DNA of 64,000 nt from the NCBI GenBank assembly GCA_910584655.1, contig CAJUBJ010000008.1, positions 1 through 64,000 of the forward strand, given 5' to 3'. Shown piece by piece: positions 1 through 8,188 of the stretch (position 1 is the stretch's first letter; each line of letters starts with the position of its first letter). The position numbers and the translations under genes are program-made. The notes under the pieces were generated by a model that worked only from the letters and a program-made list of their open reading frames with translations, did no database searches and had not been told where the DNA came from. The DNA is from an uncultured Bacilli bacterium. GTDB taxonomy: Bacteria > Bacillota_I > Bacilli_A > RF39 > UBA660.

Positions 1-14
1 TGTTGGGCGAATTT

Positions 15-53
15 AGTAGAGTTTGACTCTACTTTGGTAGAGTTTCGCTCTAC
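15..53. repeat. Two tandem near-identical short hairpins
   Basis: Two back-to-back inverted repeats, AGTAGAG-TTTGA-CTCTACT (15-33) and GTAGAG-TTTCG-CTCTAC (37-53), share stem sequence and differ only in the loop. They lie between the noc terminator and whatever lies left of the window, where Bacillus has soj/spo0J. Neither is followed by a T-run on either strand, so a simple terminator is unlikely. Role unknown. Confidence 0.5.
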
Positions 54-90
54 TTATGTCATTTTGGCATTTTTAAATGACAAATTATAT

Positions 91-126
91 AAAAAACTAG
101 TAGATTTTATTTCTACTAGTTTGTTT
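91..126 (-). terminator. Terminator after noc
   Basis: A 9-bp perfect stem (96-104 with 112-120, ACTAGTAGA) is followed on the minus strand by a run of six T. It begins right after the noc stop codon. A shorter T-run also follows on the plus strand, so it may work in both directions. Confidence 0.8.
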
Positions 127-1614
127 TTAGTCTTTATGAATACGCATTGTTATTTGGTAGTTACTATCAAAGTCAATTTCTTCTACATCAATAAAGAATC
201 CTTTGTCTCCTAATCCTTCTATAGCTGTACGAATTTCTGCGATAGCATCTTTCAATTCCATCTTTCCACTATTTGATGATGAATTTGAATTATTTCCCAT
301 TAATTTATCTACAGCTGACATTGGATCAACCATTGTATCGTTATTATTTTCAATAGTTATATCTCTTGGTATTTCTGGAGTTGGAGTAAAGAATTTATTA
401 CTTGGACTCATATCAAAAGTTGAACTAAATGGAGTATTATTATTCATTTCCATTGATGACATAGGAGTCGCTGGTGTTGGAATTGATGGTTCTAGAGACT
501 TTTGTGGTTGTGTAATAAATGAATTATCATTTGTAGGGGCATCAAATACTTCAAAACCTCCAGTTGTTTCATTCAAACCATTATTTTGATTAAACATTGA
601 ATTGTTGTTTGGTTGTGGTGATGACAAAAAGTCATTTCCTCCGAAGAATTTATTATCATTTGATATTGGTGTTAGATTTTCATTTGGTACAAAAGTACTT
701 GCTGAATTTGGAGTTGCAATATTAAATTCTGGTATCGTTGTTGCTGTGGTGAATGAATTACTTTGATTGTTGTTCATCGGATTATATGTTGGGAATGGAG
801 ATGGATTAGATATATTATTGAATCCTTGATTGTTTATAGGATTCATATCTAAAGTATCTAAAGTTTCTGGTGTATCTAGAGTTTCTAATTGCTCTACTTT
901 TTGAGTAGACTCTAAACGATTTGCCATACCAATATCCATTGCATTTGCTTTAATATCTTCAATACTTGGAATAGAAGAAACAATAGGAACATCTCCTCCA
1001 TCATCTTCTGATTCCTTAATTTTTTTTAACTCCATATCTAATTGTCTTACTGTTAATCTTTCATTTATAATTCTATGTAACCATTCTTTTTGGGCTGCTT
1101 TATCCTGTAGAGTTAATAATGTTCGAGCATGTCTTTCTGATATTTTTTCTTCTAATAAAGCTTGTTGAACTTCTTCGTCCAAATTAAGTAAACGAAGCTT
1201 ATTAGCAATAGATGGCTGTGAAAGTCCCATTCGTTTTGCTAGTTGTTCTTGTGTTAGATATCCTTTATCTAGAAGACTCTTATAAGATCTTGCTTCTTCA
1301 ATAGCTGTTAAATCACGTCTTTGAACATTTTCTACTAATGCTACTTCTGCTGATTTATTATCATCAATATTAGCAATTACTGCTGGCACTGTTGTTAGTC
1401 CTGCTATTTGTGCTGCTTTATAACGGCGTTCACCTGCTATTATTTCAAATTTATCTCCTAATTTCCTTAGTACAAGAGGCTGAATTATTCCATGTTCTCT
1501 AATAGAATCTGATAATTCTTTTAATCCTTGTTCATCAAATGTAAGTCTTGGTTGAAACCTATTAGGTATAATATCTTCTATATGTACTTGAAGTACTCCT
1601 GATTCTAAATTCAT
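127..1614 (-). CDS. noc: Nucleoid occlusion protein Noc (ParB family)
   Basis: ParB-family CTPase and DNA-binding protein. Noc binds the palindrome ATTTCCCGGGAAAT, spreads from it and blocks division over the nucleoid. Residues 8-100 are the ParB N-terminal domain with NRFQPR (18-23) and the CTP motif GERRY (61-65); the helix-turn-helix is at about 121-143 (QEQLAKRMG...SIANKLRLL). Position next to rsmG, the reading SIANKLRLL/ERHAR, and several Noc-type palindromes in the window favour Noc over Spo0J. A low-complexity Asn/Pro/Ser/Met segment of about 230 residues (205-440) separates the DNA-binding core from a short folded C-terminus (about 450-495), making it 495 residues against roughly 280 usual. 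The N-terminal amphipathic membrane-targeting helix of Bacillus Noc is not visible. Start ATG chosen; the upstream AAGGGG is rather far away. Confidence 0.85.
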   Translation of the reverse strand: MNLESGVLQVHIEDIIPNRFQPRLTFDEQGLKELSDSIREHGIIQPLVLRKLGDKFEIIAGERRYKAAQIAGLTTVPAVIANIDDNKSAEVALVENVQRRDLTAIEEARSYKSLLDKGYLTQEQLAKRMGLSQPSIANKLRLLNLDEEVQQALLEEKISERHARTLLTLQDKAAQKEWLHRIINERLTVRQLDMELKKIKESEDDGGDVPIVSSIPSIEDIKANAMDIGMANRLESTQKVEQLETLDTPETLDTLDMNPINNQGFNNISNPSPFPTYNPMNNNQSNSFTTATTIPEFNIATPNSASTFVPNENLTPISNDNKFFGGNDFLSSPQPNNNSMFNQNNGLNETTGGFEVFDAPTNDNSFITQPQKSLEPSIPTPATPMSSMEMNNNTPFSSTFDMSPSNKFFTPTPEIPRDITIENNNDTMVDPMSAVDKLMGNNSNSSSNSGKMELKDAIAEIRTAIEGLGDKGFFIDVEEIDFDSNYQITMRIHKD

Positions 1615-1674
1615 ATATTAGTCAGCCCCTTTTTTATAGTCTATCCTATTATTAATAATACATTATTTCCCATT

Positions 1675-2379
1675 TTATTTCAATGGGCTTTTAACGATTT
1701 TTTCATATCGTCTTGGGTATTCTTTTGGTGTTGTTTTTTCTTTTAATATTTTAACTATGTTTCTACCACTTTCTTCTGAAGGTAAATTAAATTCTACTAT
1801 TCTTTCTACTTTTCCACCTAATTTAGTAATTGCATTTTTTGCCTCTGTTATTTCATCAACATTTGAACCTTTCATAGCTATAAAATATCCCCCTACTTTT
1901 GTTAATGGTAAACATAGTTCTGTTAAAACAGTCATATTACTTACAGCTCTTGCGGTTACAATATCAAACTTTTCTCTATTTTTTATACAAAATTCTTCTG
2001 CTCTTCCGTGGAAAAAGTTAACTTTAGTAAGGTTTAATTTCATAGTAAGTTCTTTTAAAAAATTTATTTTTTTATTATTCGAGTCAAGTAATGTTACTTC
2101 TAGATTGGGAAATACTATTTTTAAAACCATTCCTGGAAAACCTGCACCTGTTCCTATATCAAGTAATGTTTCAAATTCGCTAGGATTTATGGCTTTAAAA
2201 AATGTTAATGAATCATAAAAATGTTTTAAATATACTTGTTCTTCTTTAATAGCCGTTAAATTAGTATGAGAATTGTATTCTAATAAAAACTTACAATATT
2301 CATCTAATTGATGTAGTTGAATATCAGTTAAGCTTATTCCTATTTTTTCAACTTCGTTTATAAATTTTTCTTTATTCAT
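1675..2379 (-). CDS. rsmG: 16S rRNA (guanine-527-N7)-methyltransferase RsmG
   Basis: Methylates N7 of G527 in 16S rRNA using S-adenosylmethionine. The SAM-binding loop DIGTGAGFPG lies near residues 75-85, and VYLKHFYDS, VTARAV and the C-terminal PKEYPRR are family hallmarks. Length (234 residues) is normal. It overlaps the end of mnmG by a few bases, so the two are probably co-transcribed and translationally coupled. An ATG nine bases upstream (2388) is an alternative start; MNKEKF was chosen because it matches the usual N-terminus. Confidence 0.93.
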   Translation of the reverse strand: MNKEKFINEVEKIGISLTDIQLHQLDEYCKFLLEYNSHTNLTAIKEEQVYLKHFYDSLTFFKAINPSEFETLLDIGTGAGFPGMVLKIVFPNLEVTLLDSNNKKINFLKELTMKLNLTKVNFFHGRAEEFCIKNREKFDIVTARAVSNMTVLTELCLPLTKVGGYFIAMKGSNVDEITEAKNAITKLGGKVERIVEFNLPSEESGRNIVKILKEKTTPKEYPRRYEKIVKSPLK

Positions 2380-4240
2380 CTTTACCATATTCCTTTTTTA
2401 AATATACAGATAATATTGATATATCTGCTGGATTAACTCCACTTATACGAATTGCTTGAGCTATAGTTTTTGGTCTTACTTCTTTAAGTTTTTGACGTGC
2501 TTCTGATGCAATATTGTTTACTTTATCATAATCAATATCTTCTGGTATTTGTTTTTTCTCTAGTTTAAGCATTTTTTCTGCTTCTTTATAAGCTTTTGCT
2601 ATATATCCTTCATATTTAAGATTTATACTTACTTGCTCTTTTATTTCAGAAGGATATGGAATATCAATTAAACTACTTATAAATTCCATTGAAAGTTCTG
2701 GTCTTTTTATTAATTGTTCTAAACTTAAGGATGCAGTTGGTACTTGATAATTATTTTTTTCAAAAGAAGATTTTATTGCATCTGTTATTTTTAGTTTAGT
2801 ATTTTTCATATATTCTAAAAGAGAATTAATATCTTTTTCTTTTTTATTTAATTTATTTATTTGTTCTTCAGATATCATCCCTACTTCATAACCTATTCTT
2901 CTAAGTCTTAGGTCTGCATTATCACTACGTAGTAAAAGTCTAAATTCTGCACGAGAAGTTAGTAATCTGTACGGGTCTTTTATTCCTTTTGTAATTAGAT
3001 CATCAATTAATACTCCAATATAAGCGTCAGATCTTTTTAAAATTAAAGGTTCTTTTCCTTCTAATTTTAAAGAAGCATTTATTCCAGCAATTAAGCCTTG
3101 ACAGGCTGCTTCTTCATAACCACTTGTTCCATTAATTTGACCAGCTGTATATAAATTTTTTAATATTTTGGTTTCTAAGCTAGCATTTAACTGAGTTGGA
3201 TATATTGCATCATATTCAATTGCATACCCATATTTTAAGATTTTCGCATTTTCTAATCCTGGCAGACTATGAACCATTTCTTCTTGTACTTCAGGTGGCA
3301 TTGAAGTTGAGAAACCTTGTAAATATATATCATCGTAGTATTTACTTTCTGGCTCTAGAAATAGTTGGTGTCTTTCTTTATCTGAGAATCTAACTACTTT
3401 ATCCTCAATAGATGGACAGTATCTTGGACCTATTCCTTTAATATCATCTAAAGCCCCATACATACTAGATTTATTTAAGTTATCTCTTATTATTTGATGG
3501 GTACGTTCTGTTGTGTAAGTTAGATAACATGGCTCTTGCTCTTCTATTTTATAGCAAGGTTCTAAGTCAAAACTAAAGGTATGAAAAACGTTATCACCTG
3601 GTTCTAACTTTGTTTTACTAAAATCAATAGTGTTTTTGTCTAATCTTTGAGGAGTTCCTGTTTTTAACCTAATTATATTGAAACCATATTCTTTTAATTT
3701 ATCACTAAGATGATTTGATGGTTTTTCTCCGTGTGGACCTTTTCTTGTTCGTGTGTTTCCCACAAGAATATCAGATTTTAAGTATGTTCCTGTAGTTAGA
3801 ATAACAGCATCTGATTCAATTTTTGTACCATCTTCAAGTATTACACCTTTTACTATATCAGAATCCACAATTAAATCTTCTACCATTGCTTCTTTTATTT
3901 CTAAATGTTCTAAGGAATTTAATACTTCTAACATTTCTTTTGGATATGTTACTTTATCTCCTTGTGCACGTAGAGATTGAACTGCTGGACCTTTTGCACT
4001 ATTTAACATTTTTATTTGCAAGTGAGTTTTATCTGCTACTTTACCCATTACACCACCTAATGCATCTATTTCTCTAACAACTATCCCTTTAGCACTTCCT
4101 CCTATATGAGGATTACATGGCATATCTGCAATATTTTTTAAATTACTTGTAATTAGTAATGTGTCGTGACCTTTTAAGGCACAAGCGTGTGCTGCTTCAC
4201 ATCCAGCATGACCTCCACCAACCACTATTATTTTTTCCAT
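2372..4240 (-). CDS. mnmG: tRNA uridine-5-carboxymethylaminomethyl modification enzyme MnmG
   Basis: FAD enzyme that, with MnmE, installs the cmnm5 group on wobble uridine 34 of several tRNAs. It opens with the dinucleotide-binding motif VVGGGHAGCEAA and carries the two-cysteine region MPCNPHIGGSAKG and the motif GTSGYEEAACQGL. Length (622 residues) is typical. The start is the ATG at 4240; an in-frame TTG 12 bases upstream has no better ribosome site. It lies 18 bases downstream of mnmE, its functional partner, as in Bacillus. Confidence 0.96.
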   Translation of the reverse strand: MEKIIVVGGGHAGCEAAHACALKGHDTLLITSNLKNIADMPCNPHIGGSAKGIVVREIDALGGVMGKVADKTHLQIKMLNSAKGPAVQSLRAQGDKVTYPKEMLEVLNSLEHLEIKEAMVEDLIVDSDIVKGVILEDGTKIESDAVILTTGTYLKSDILVGNTRTRKGPHGEKPSNHLSDKLKEYGFNIIRLKTGTPQRLDKNTIDFSKTKLEPGDNVFHTFSFDLEPCYKIEEQEPCYLTYTTERTHQIIRDNLNKSSMYGALDDIKGIGPRYCPSIEDKVVRFSDKERHQLFLEPESKYYDDIYLQGFSTSMPPEVQEEMVHSLPGLENAKILKYGYAIEYDAIYPTQLNASLETKILKNLYTAGQINGTSGYEEAACQGLIAGINASLKLEGKEPLILKRSDAYIGVLIDDLITKGIKDPYRLLTSRAEFRLLLRSDNADLRLRRIGYEVGMISEEQINKLNKKEKDINSLLEYMKNTKLKITDAIKSSFEKNNYQVPTASLSLEQLIKRPELSMEFISSLIDIPYPSEIKEQVSINLKYEGYIAKAYKEAEKMLKLEKKQIPEDIDYDKVNNIASEARQKLKEVRPKTIAQAIRISGVNPADISILSVYLKKEYGKDE

Positions 4241-4258
4241 ACTTATCAACAACTCCTT

Positions 4259-5623
4259 TTATTTCCCAAGACAAAATCTACTAAACATTTCATCTAATAA
4301 CTCTTCTTCATATGTTGTTCCATTTATTGTACCTAATCTTTCCCAAATATCTTTTATATCTAGTTCTATCATATCTATAGGCTGATTATTTTTTACTCCC
4401 TCTTCTACTGCAGTTATTGATTCTAAGCAGTTTTCTAAGATACTTATACTTCTTGTATTACTTAAGTAAGTAGGATCTGAACCTTCAATTTGTGAAATAT
4501 TAAATAATTCAATAATTTTTTGTTTTAAATCATCTATTCCTTGGTTATTTTTTATACTCATGTTAATAATATTATTCTTATCAACATCTATTCCATCCAA
4601 GTTAAGTTTTTTTGGTAAATCATTTTTATTTATTATAATAATATAGTTTTTATCTTTTAGTTCCATTAATAATCTCTTTATATCATCAGTTATTTCTTCA
4701 TTATTGTTAAGAACAAATAAAACTAAGTCTGATTCATTCATCATTTTTATACTTTTTTCAACACCTATTGCTTCTATTATATCGTCAGTTTCTCTTATTC
4801 CAGCTGTATCAATCATATTAAGTAAAATTCCATTAATATTTATTTGTCCTTCTACTATATCTCTTGTTGTACCTGCAATATCAGTTACAATGGCTTTTTC
4901 TTCTTCTAATAAGGCATTAAGTAAGCTACTCTTTCCAACATTTGGTCTACCTATTATAGAAGTTTTTATTCCATCTTTAATAATACGACCATTTCTACTT
5001 TCTTTCAGTATTTTAGTTATTCTTTCCTTTAAATTATTTATCTTAGGTACTAAGATTTCATTTGTTATAATATCAACATCATCATATTCTGGATAATCGA
5101 TATTTACATTAATATTAGATATTATTTGTATCATATCATCTCTTAATGAATTTATTAAATCTGAAACTTTGCCAGAGATTTGATTAACAGCTAATTCTCT
5201 TTGAGCATTAGTTTTAGCATTTATCATATCCATAACAGCTTCTGCTTCAAGTAAGTCTATTCTTCCGTTTAAGAAAGCACGTTTAGTAAATTCTCCTGGT
5301 TCTGCTAGACGACAACCATTTGTTAGAAGTAGTTCAAGTACTTTATTAGTAGGTGCTATGCCACCATGCGTATTTATTTCTACTGTATTTTCTGCTGTAA
5401 AAGTTTTAGGAGCTAACATTACTGATACTAGAACCTCATCTATTATGTTTCCGCGCTTATCAACAATGTGTCCGTAGTTTATTGTATGAGAGTCAACTTT
5501 TGTTAAATCTTTTCCTTTATATATTTTATTAACTATTTCAACTGATTCATCTCCACTTACTCTTATTATAGCAATTGCTCCTACTCCTTGGCTGGTTGCT
5601 ATTGCACATATAGTATCATTCAT
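4259..5623 (-). CDS. mnmE: tRNA modification GTPase MnmE
   Basis: Potassium-dependent GTPase that partners MnmG in U34 modification. The N-terminal folate-binding domain starts ICAIATSQGVGAIAIIRVSG. The G domain shows GRPNVGKSS (G1), DTAG (G3) and NKND (G4), and the protein ends in FCLGK, the C-terminal cysteine motif of the family. Start ATG at 5623 follows AAAAGGAG at good spacing; an upstream in-frame start at 5659 lacks such a site. 454 residues, normal. The region upstream contains a perfect Noc-type palindrome. Confidence 0.96.
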   Translation of the reverse strand: MNDTICAIATSQGVGAIAIIRVSGDESVEIVNKIYKGKDLTKVDSHTINYGHIVDKRGNIIDEVLVSVMLAPKTFTAENTVEINTHGGIAPTNKVLELLLTNGCRLAEPGEFTKRAFLNGRIDLLEAEAVMDMINAKTNAQRELAVNQISGKVSDLINSLRDDMIQIISNINVNIDYPEYDDVDIITNEILVPKINNLKERITKILKESRNGRIIKDGIKTSIIGRPNVGKSSLLNALLEEEKAIVTDIAGTTRDIVEGQININGILLNMIDTAGIRETDDIIEAIGVEKSIKMMNESDLVLFVLNNNEEITDDIKRLLMELKDKNYIIIINKNDLPKKLNLDGIDVDKNNIINMSIKNNQGIDDLKQKIIELFNISQIEGSDPTYLSNTRSISILENCLESITAVEEGVKNNQPIDMIELDIKDIWERLGTINGTTYEEELLDEMFSRFCLGK

Positions 5624-5706
5624 AGTTTTCAACTCCTTTTGGCTCGTATTATAGCACATTTTCGATATATGGGAAATGTTTTTTATTTATGTATATATTA
5701 TATCAA

Positions 5707-5728
5707 AATTATTTCCCGGGAAATAATT
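5707..5728. promoter_or_regulatory. Perfect Noc-binding palindrome upstream of mnmE
   Basis: The 14-base core ATTTCCCGGGAAAT (5711-5724) matches the published Bacillus Noc-binding consensus at every position, and the perfect palindrome extends to 22 bases (5707-5728). It sits in the 170-base gap between mnmE and jag, about 2.3 kb left of dnaA. Confidence 0.8.
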
Positions 5729-5777
5729 TTAACTTTCTATTTTGATTTACTTTACTTATTTATATACAAATTATAGA

Positions 5778-5804
5778 TAAAAAAAAGAAGATTTTAGTCT
5801 TCTT
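5778..5804 (-). terminator. Terminator after jag
   Basis: A 7-bp stem AAGAAGA/TCTTCTT overlaps the jag stop codon and is followed on the minus strand by a long T-run. It separates rnpA-yidC-jag from mnmE. Confidence 0.75.
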
Positions 5805-6414
5805 TAGTTTCAACATATCTTATTACTATATGTCTATTTGGCTCTTCACCTTCACTTGTAGTAGATATATTTTTAAATTTTGTTAGTGCATTATGAACTA
5901 TTCTTCTTTCATATGAGTTCATATCATCTAAACTAACATCAATCTTAGTTTTTAATACTTCTTTAGCAATTCTCTTAGCTGTTCTTTCTAAGTTTGAAAT
6001 TTTCTTTTCTTTATAATTTTCAACATCCAACAATATATATGGATACATTCCTATTTGATTATATACTTGTTGTCTTAAGATTGTTTGAATTGCCATTAAT
6101 GTTTGACCACTTTTTCCAATCAATATATTATTTTTATCAGAATACATTTTTATATTAATTTGTTCTTCTCTTACATTTGTTTCAAATTGACATTCAATTC
6201 CCATATTATTAAGTAATTCAGATAAACTGTCTTTTAAATATGTTGCTATATCACTTATTTTTATAGCATTACATTTGTATGTAGTTGCTTTAAATAGTTT
6301 TCCTTTTACTTCTTCTTCTTTGCAATAAATTTCTTTTTCAGTAGATTTTAATGCAGTAAGAGCTTTTTCTTTAGCTTCTTCTTTTGTTTTTCCTTCAAAT
6401 ACTTCTAACTTCAT
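5794..6414 (-). CDS. khpB: RNA-binding protein KhpB/Jag (SpoIIIJ-associated)
   Basis: Cytoplasmic RNA-binding protein (also called Jag or EloR) linked to cell elongation and small-RNA metabolism. Three domains are visible: Jag-N (about 1-50, beginning MKLEVFEGKTKEEA), a KH domain around NILIGKSGQTLMAIQ (about 95-130), and a C-terminal R3H domain with YERRIVHNAL. 206 residues, normal. It sits directly after yidC with two bases between, the classical spoIIIJ-jag arrangement. Confidence 0.93.
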   Translation of the reverse strand: MKLEVFEGKTKEEAKEKALTALKSTEKEIYCKEEEVKGKLFKATTYKCNAIKISDIATYLKDSLSELLNNMGIECQFETNVREEQINIKMYSDKNNILIGKSGQTLMAIQTILRQQVYNQIGMYPYILLDVENYKEKKISNLERTAKRIAKEVLKTKIDVSLDDMNSYERRIVHNALTKFKNISTTSEGEEPNRHIVIRYVETKED

Positions 6415-6416
6415 TT

Positions 6417-7355
6417 TTAAATCCTCTTTTCAATTAACTTCTTTATTATAAAGTTTTGTATTACTGCAAAACCATTTGTTACTATCCAATATAATGCTAT
6501 TGCTGTAGGAAGACTCAATGATGCAAATGATACCATTAATATCATAAAGATAAACATAAATTTCATCTGTTGAGCCATTTCACTATTTTGATCTTGACTA
6601 GCCATTGAGTTTTTAAATGATAAGAATGTTGTTAAAATGATTAAAATAATTAAAATGATGTAAATGTAATTATGATGAGCAATTCCTGTCGCTGGAGTCA
6701 TTCCTAAATTCATAGTTAAGAATGTTCCTTCAAAAATTGCTGGTACTCTATTGATTGCTTCTAAAAAAGCAAAAAACAAAGGTAATTGAATAAAAGCCAT
6801 TAGACATCCACTAACTGGATTGATTTGATATTTTTTATATAACATCATTGTTTCTTGGCTTTTTGCCATTAATGATTCATTATCAGTTTTATTTGCATAT
6901 TTTTTTTCTATTCTAGCCATCTCTGGTTGAATTTTCTTCATATTTTCTGATTGTTTTACAGTTTTAATTTGGATTGGCATCATAATTATTCTTATTATCA
7001 ATCCTATTATCATTACTGAAACACCCATATTTTTTATTAAATATCCTAATTTTAATATTATAAAAGCTAAAGGTTTAATAAAAACTGACTCCCATAAGCT
7101 TTTATACTTTAATTTGTTAGGAGTAAAAGTTGAACATTGTGGTAAATCTTCTAGTGAAACTTGCAATTTATCATTATATTCACTATAAGTATTATATAAT
7201 TGTTCATCTGTTGGTTGACATAATATATTCGATGTCAAAGTCTGACCTGTTTCTTCATTTGTTATAACTTTTTTTCCATCTTTTAATGTTTGTGTACATC
7301 CTGTACATAGGATTAATAGAAGTCCTATTATAAAAATCTTTGTTTTTTTCTTCAC
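6417..7355 (-). CDS. yidC: Membrane protein insertase YidC/SpoIIIJ
   Basis: Oxa1/YidC insertase that places proteins into the cytoplasmic membrane. The N-terminus is a lipoprotein signal with lipobox LCTGC (Cys20), typical of Gram-positive YidC1. The conserved core begins GVSVMIIGLIIRIIMMPIQIKT and carries the hydrophilic-groove arginine (IIR), followed by further membrane segments to a basic C-terminus IIKKLIEKRI. 312 residues. In spore-formers the paralogue SpoIIIJ at this locus is needed for sigma-G activation. Followed by jag. Confidence 0.94.
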   Translation of the reverse strand: MKKKTKIFIIGLLLILCTGCTQTLKDGKKVITNEETGQTLTSNILCQPTDEQLYNTYSEYNDKLQVSLEDLPQCSTFTPNKLKYKSLWESVFIKPLAFIILKLGYLIKNMGVSVMIIGLIIRIIMMPIQIKTVKQSENMKKIQPEMARIEKKYANKTDNESLMAKSQETMMLYKKYQINPVSGCLMAFIQLPLFFAFLEAINRVPAIFEGTFLTMNLGMTPATGIAHHNYIYIILIILIILTTFLSFKNSMASQDQNSEMAQQMKFMFIFMILMVSFASLSLPTAIALYWIVTNGFAVIQNFIIKKLIEKRI

Positions 7356-7365
7356 TTTATCACCT

Positions 7366-7686
7366 TTATTTTTCTAATAATTCTACTAAAGCTTTATCTA
7401 ATATATTGTAATCTATATTAGCACAGCTCTTTCTAATCATTATAATATAATTATTGCTATTTTTAAATAAATTTCTGTGACTATCTATAATTACTCTTGT
7501 TTGTCTTTTTAATTTATTTCTTGTTACAGCATTTCCAACCTTTTTACTAATTGCTATTCCATAATTTATTTTTGGCTCTTCTTTCCTTATATTATATAAT
7601 ACATAATATTCATTTTTTTTGAATTTACCATTTCTTATTATGTTATTAAATAGCTTTTTATCTTTTATTGTTTCTTCTCTTTTCAT
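7366..7686 (-). CDS. rnpA: Ribonuclease P protein component
   Basis: Protein cofactor of RNase P, which matures the 5' ends of tRNAs. The RNR signature is seen in GNAVTRNKLKRQTR, and the N-terminus MKREETIKDKKLFNNIIRNGK is typical. The start at 7686 was chosen because AAAGAGGG lies just before it; an in-frame ATG at 7707 would sit in the T-run of the preceding terminator. 106 residues. Lies between rpmH and yidC. Confidence 0.94.
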   Translation of the reverse strand: MKREETIKDKKLFNNIIRNGKFKKNEYYVLYNIRKEEPKINYGIAISKKVGNAVTRNKLKRQTRVIIDSHRNLFKNSNNYIIMIRKSCANIDYNILDKALVELLEK

Positions 7687-7707
7687 GTAATTGCCCTCTT
7701 TATACAT

Positions 7708-7730
7708 AAAAAACCACTATTTGGTAGTGG
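7708..7730 (-). terminator. Terminator between rpmH and rnpA
   Basis: Stem CCACTA/TAGTGG with a 5-base loop, followed on the minus strand by six T. It probably trims rpmH transcription so that rnpA is expressed at a lower level by read-through. Confidence 0.7.
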
Positions 7731-7731
7731 C

Positions 7732-7857
7732 TTATTTAACAACGATTTTTTTACGACCTTTTGCTCTTCTTGAATTTAATATATTAGTTTCTTTTCTAGC
7801 GAAAAAACCGTGTTTTTTTGCTCTTTTTCTATTATTTGGTTGATAAGTTCTTTTCAT
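7732..7857 (-). CDS. rpmH: 50S ribosomal protein L34
   Basis: 41-residue, very basic ribosomal protein: MKRTYQPNNRKRAKKHGF followed by FARKETNILNSRRAKGRKKIVVK, an unmistakable L34. Short, but sequence, position upstream of rnpA and next to oriC, and the ribosome site GGAGGTG just before the start all agree. Confidence 0.97.
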   Translation of the reverse strand: MKRTYQPNNRKRAKKHGFFARKETNILNSRRAKGRKKIVVK

Positions 7858-8188
7858 AAAATACACCTCCACATCTAAATAAGCTTCCTTATTATAATAT
7901 TAACTATTGAAAAAAGTCAAGAAATATCTCTATTTCCGACAAAAATGTTAATAAATCAAAAATTATCAACAAAAATCTGTGGATATGTGGATAACTTTTT
8001 TAACATGTTAATTAAAAAATTGTGGATAGTGTGGATAAAATCTAGAAACTAAGTAATTAAAACAAATATTATGAGTATAACTTTGTTGATATCCTGTTGA
8101 TACTAAAATTTTTTTAAAATTATTCTTTTATTTTTCCACAGCATGAGTTAAAATATTTGTACGGATTATTCGAAGTGGGGTGATGGTT
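7858..8188 (+). other. oriC: Replication origin, upstream part (oriC)
   Basis: The 330-base gap between divergent rpmH and dnaA. It holds four TGTGGATAN boxes on the plus strand: 7978-7986, 7986-7994 (sharing one base), 8021-8029 and 8030-8038, in two back-to-back pairs. Two match TGTGGATAA exactly. A strongly AT-rich stretch follows (about 8040-8160) and would suit the unwinding element; another box-like TTTCCACAG lies near 8133. Strand polarity of coding flips here, as expected at an origin. Confidence 0.88.

Noticed and set aside
203..589. Plus-strand open frame opposite noc
   Set aside because: Shadow of the low-complexity part of noc; no ribosome site and unlikely composition.
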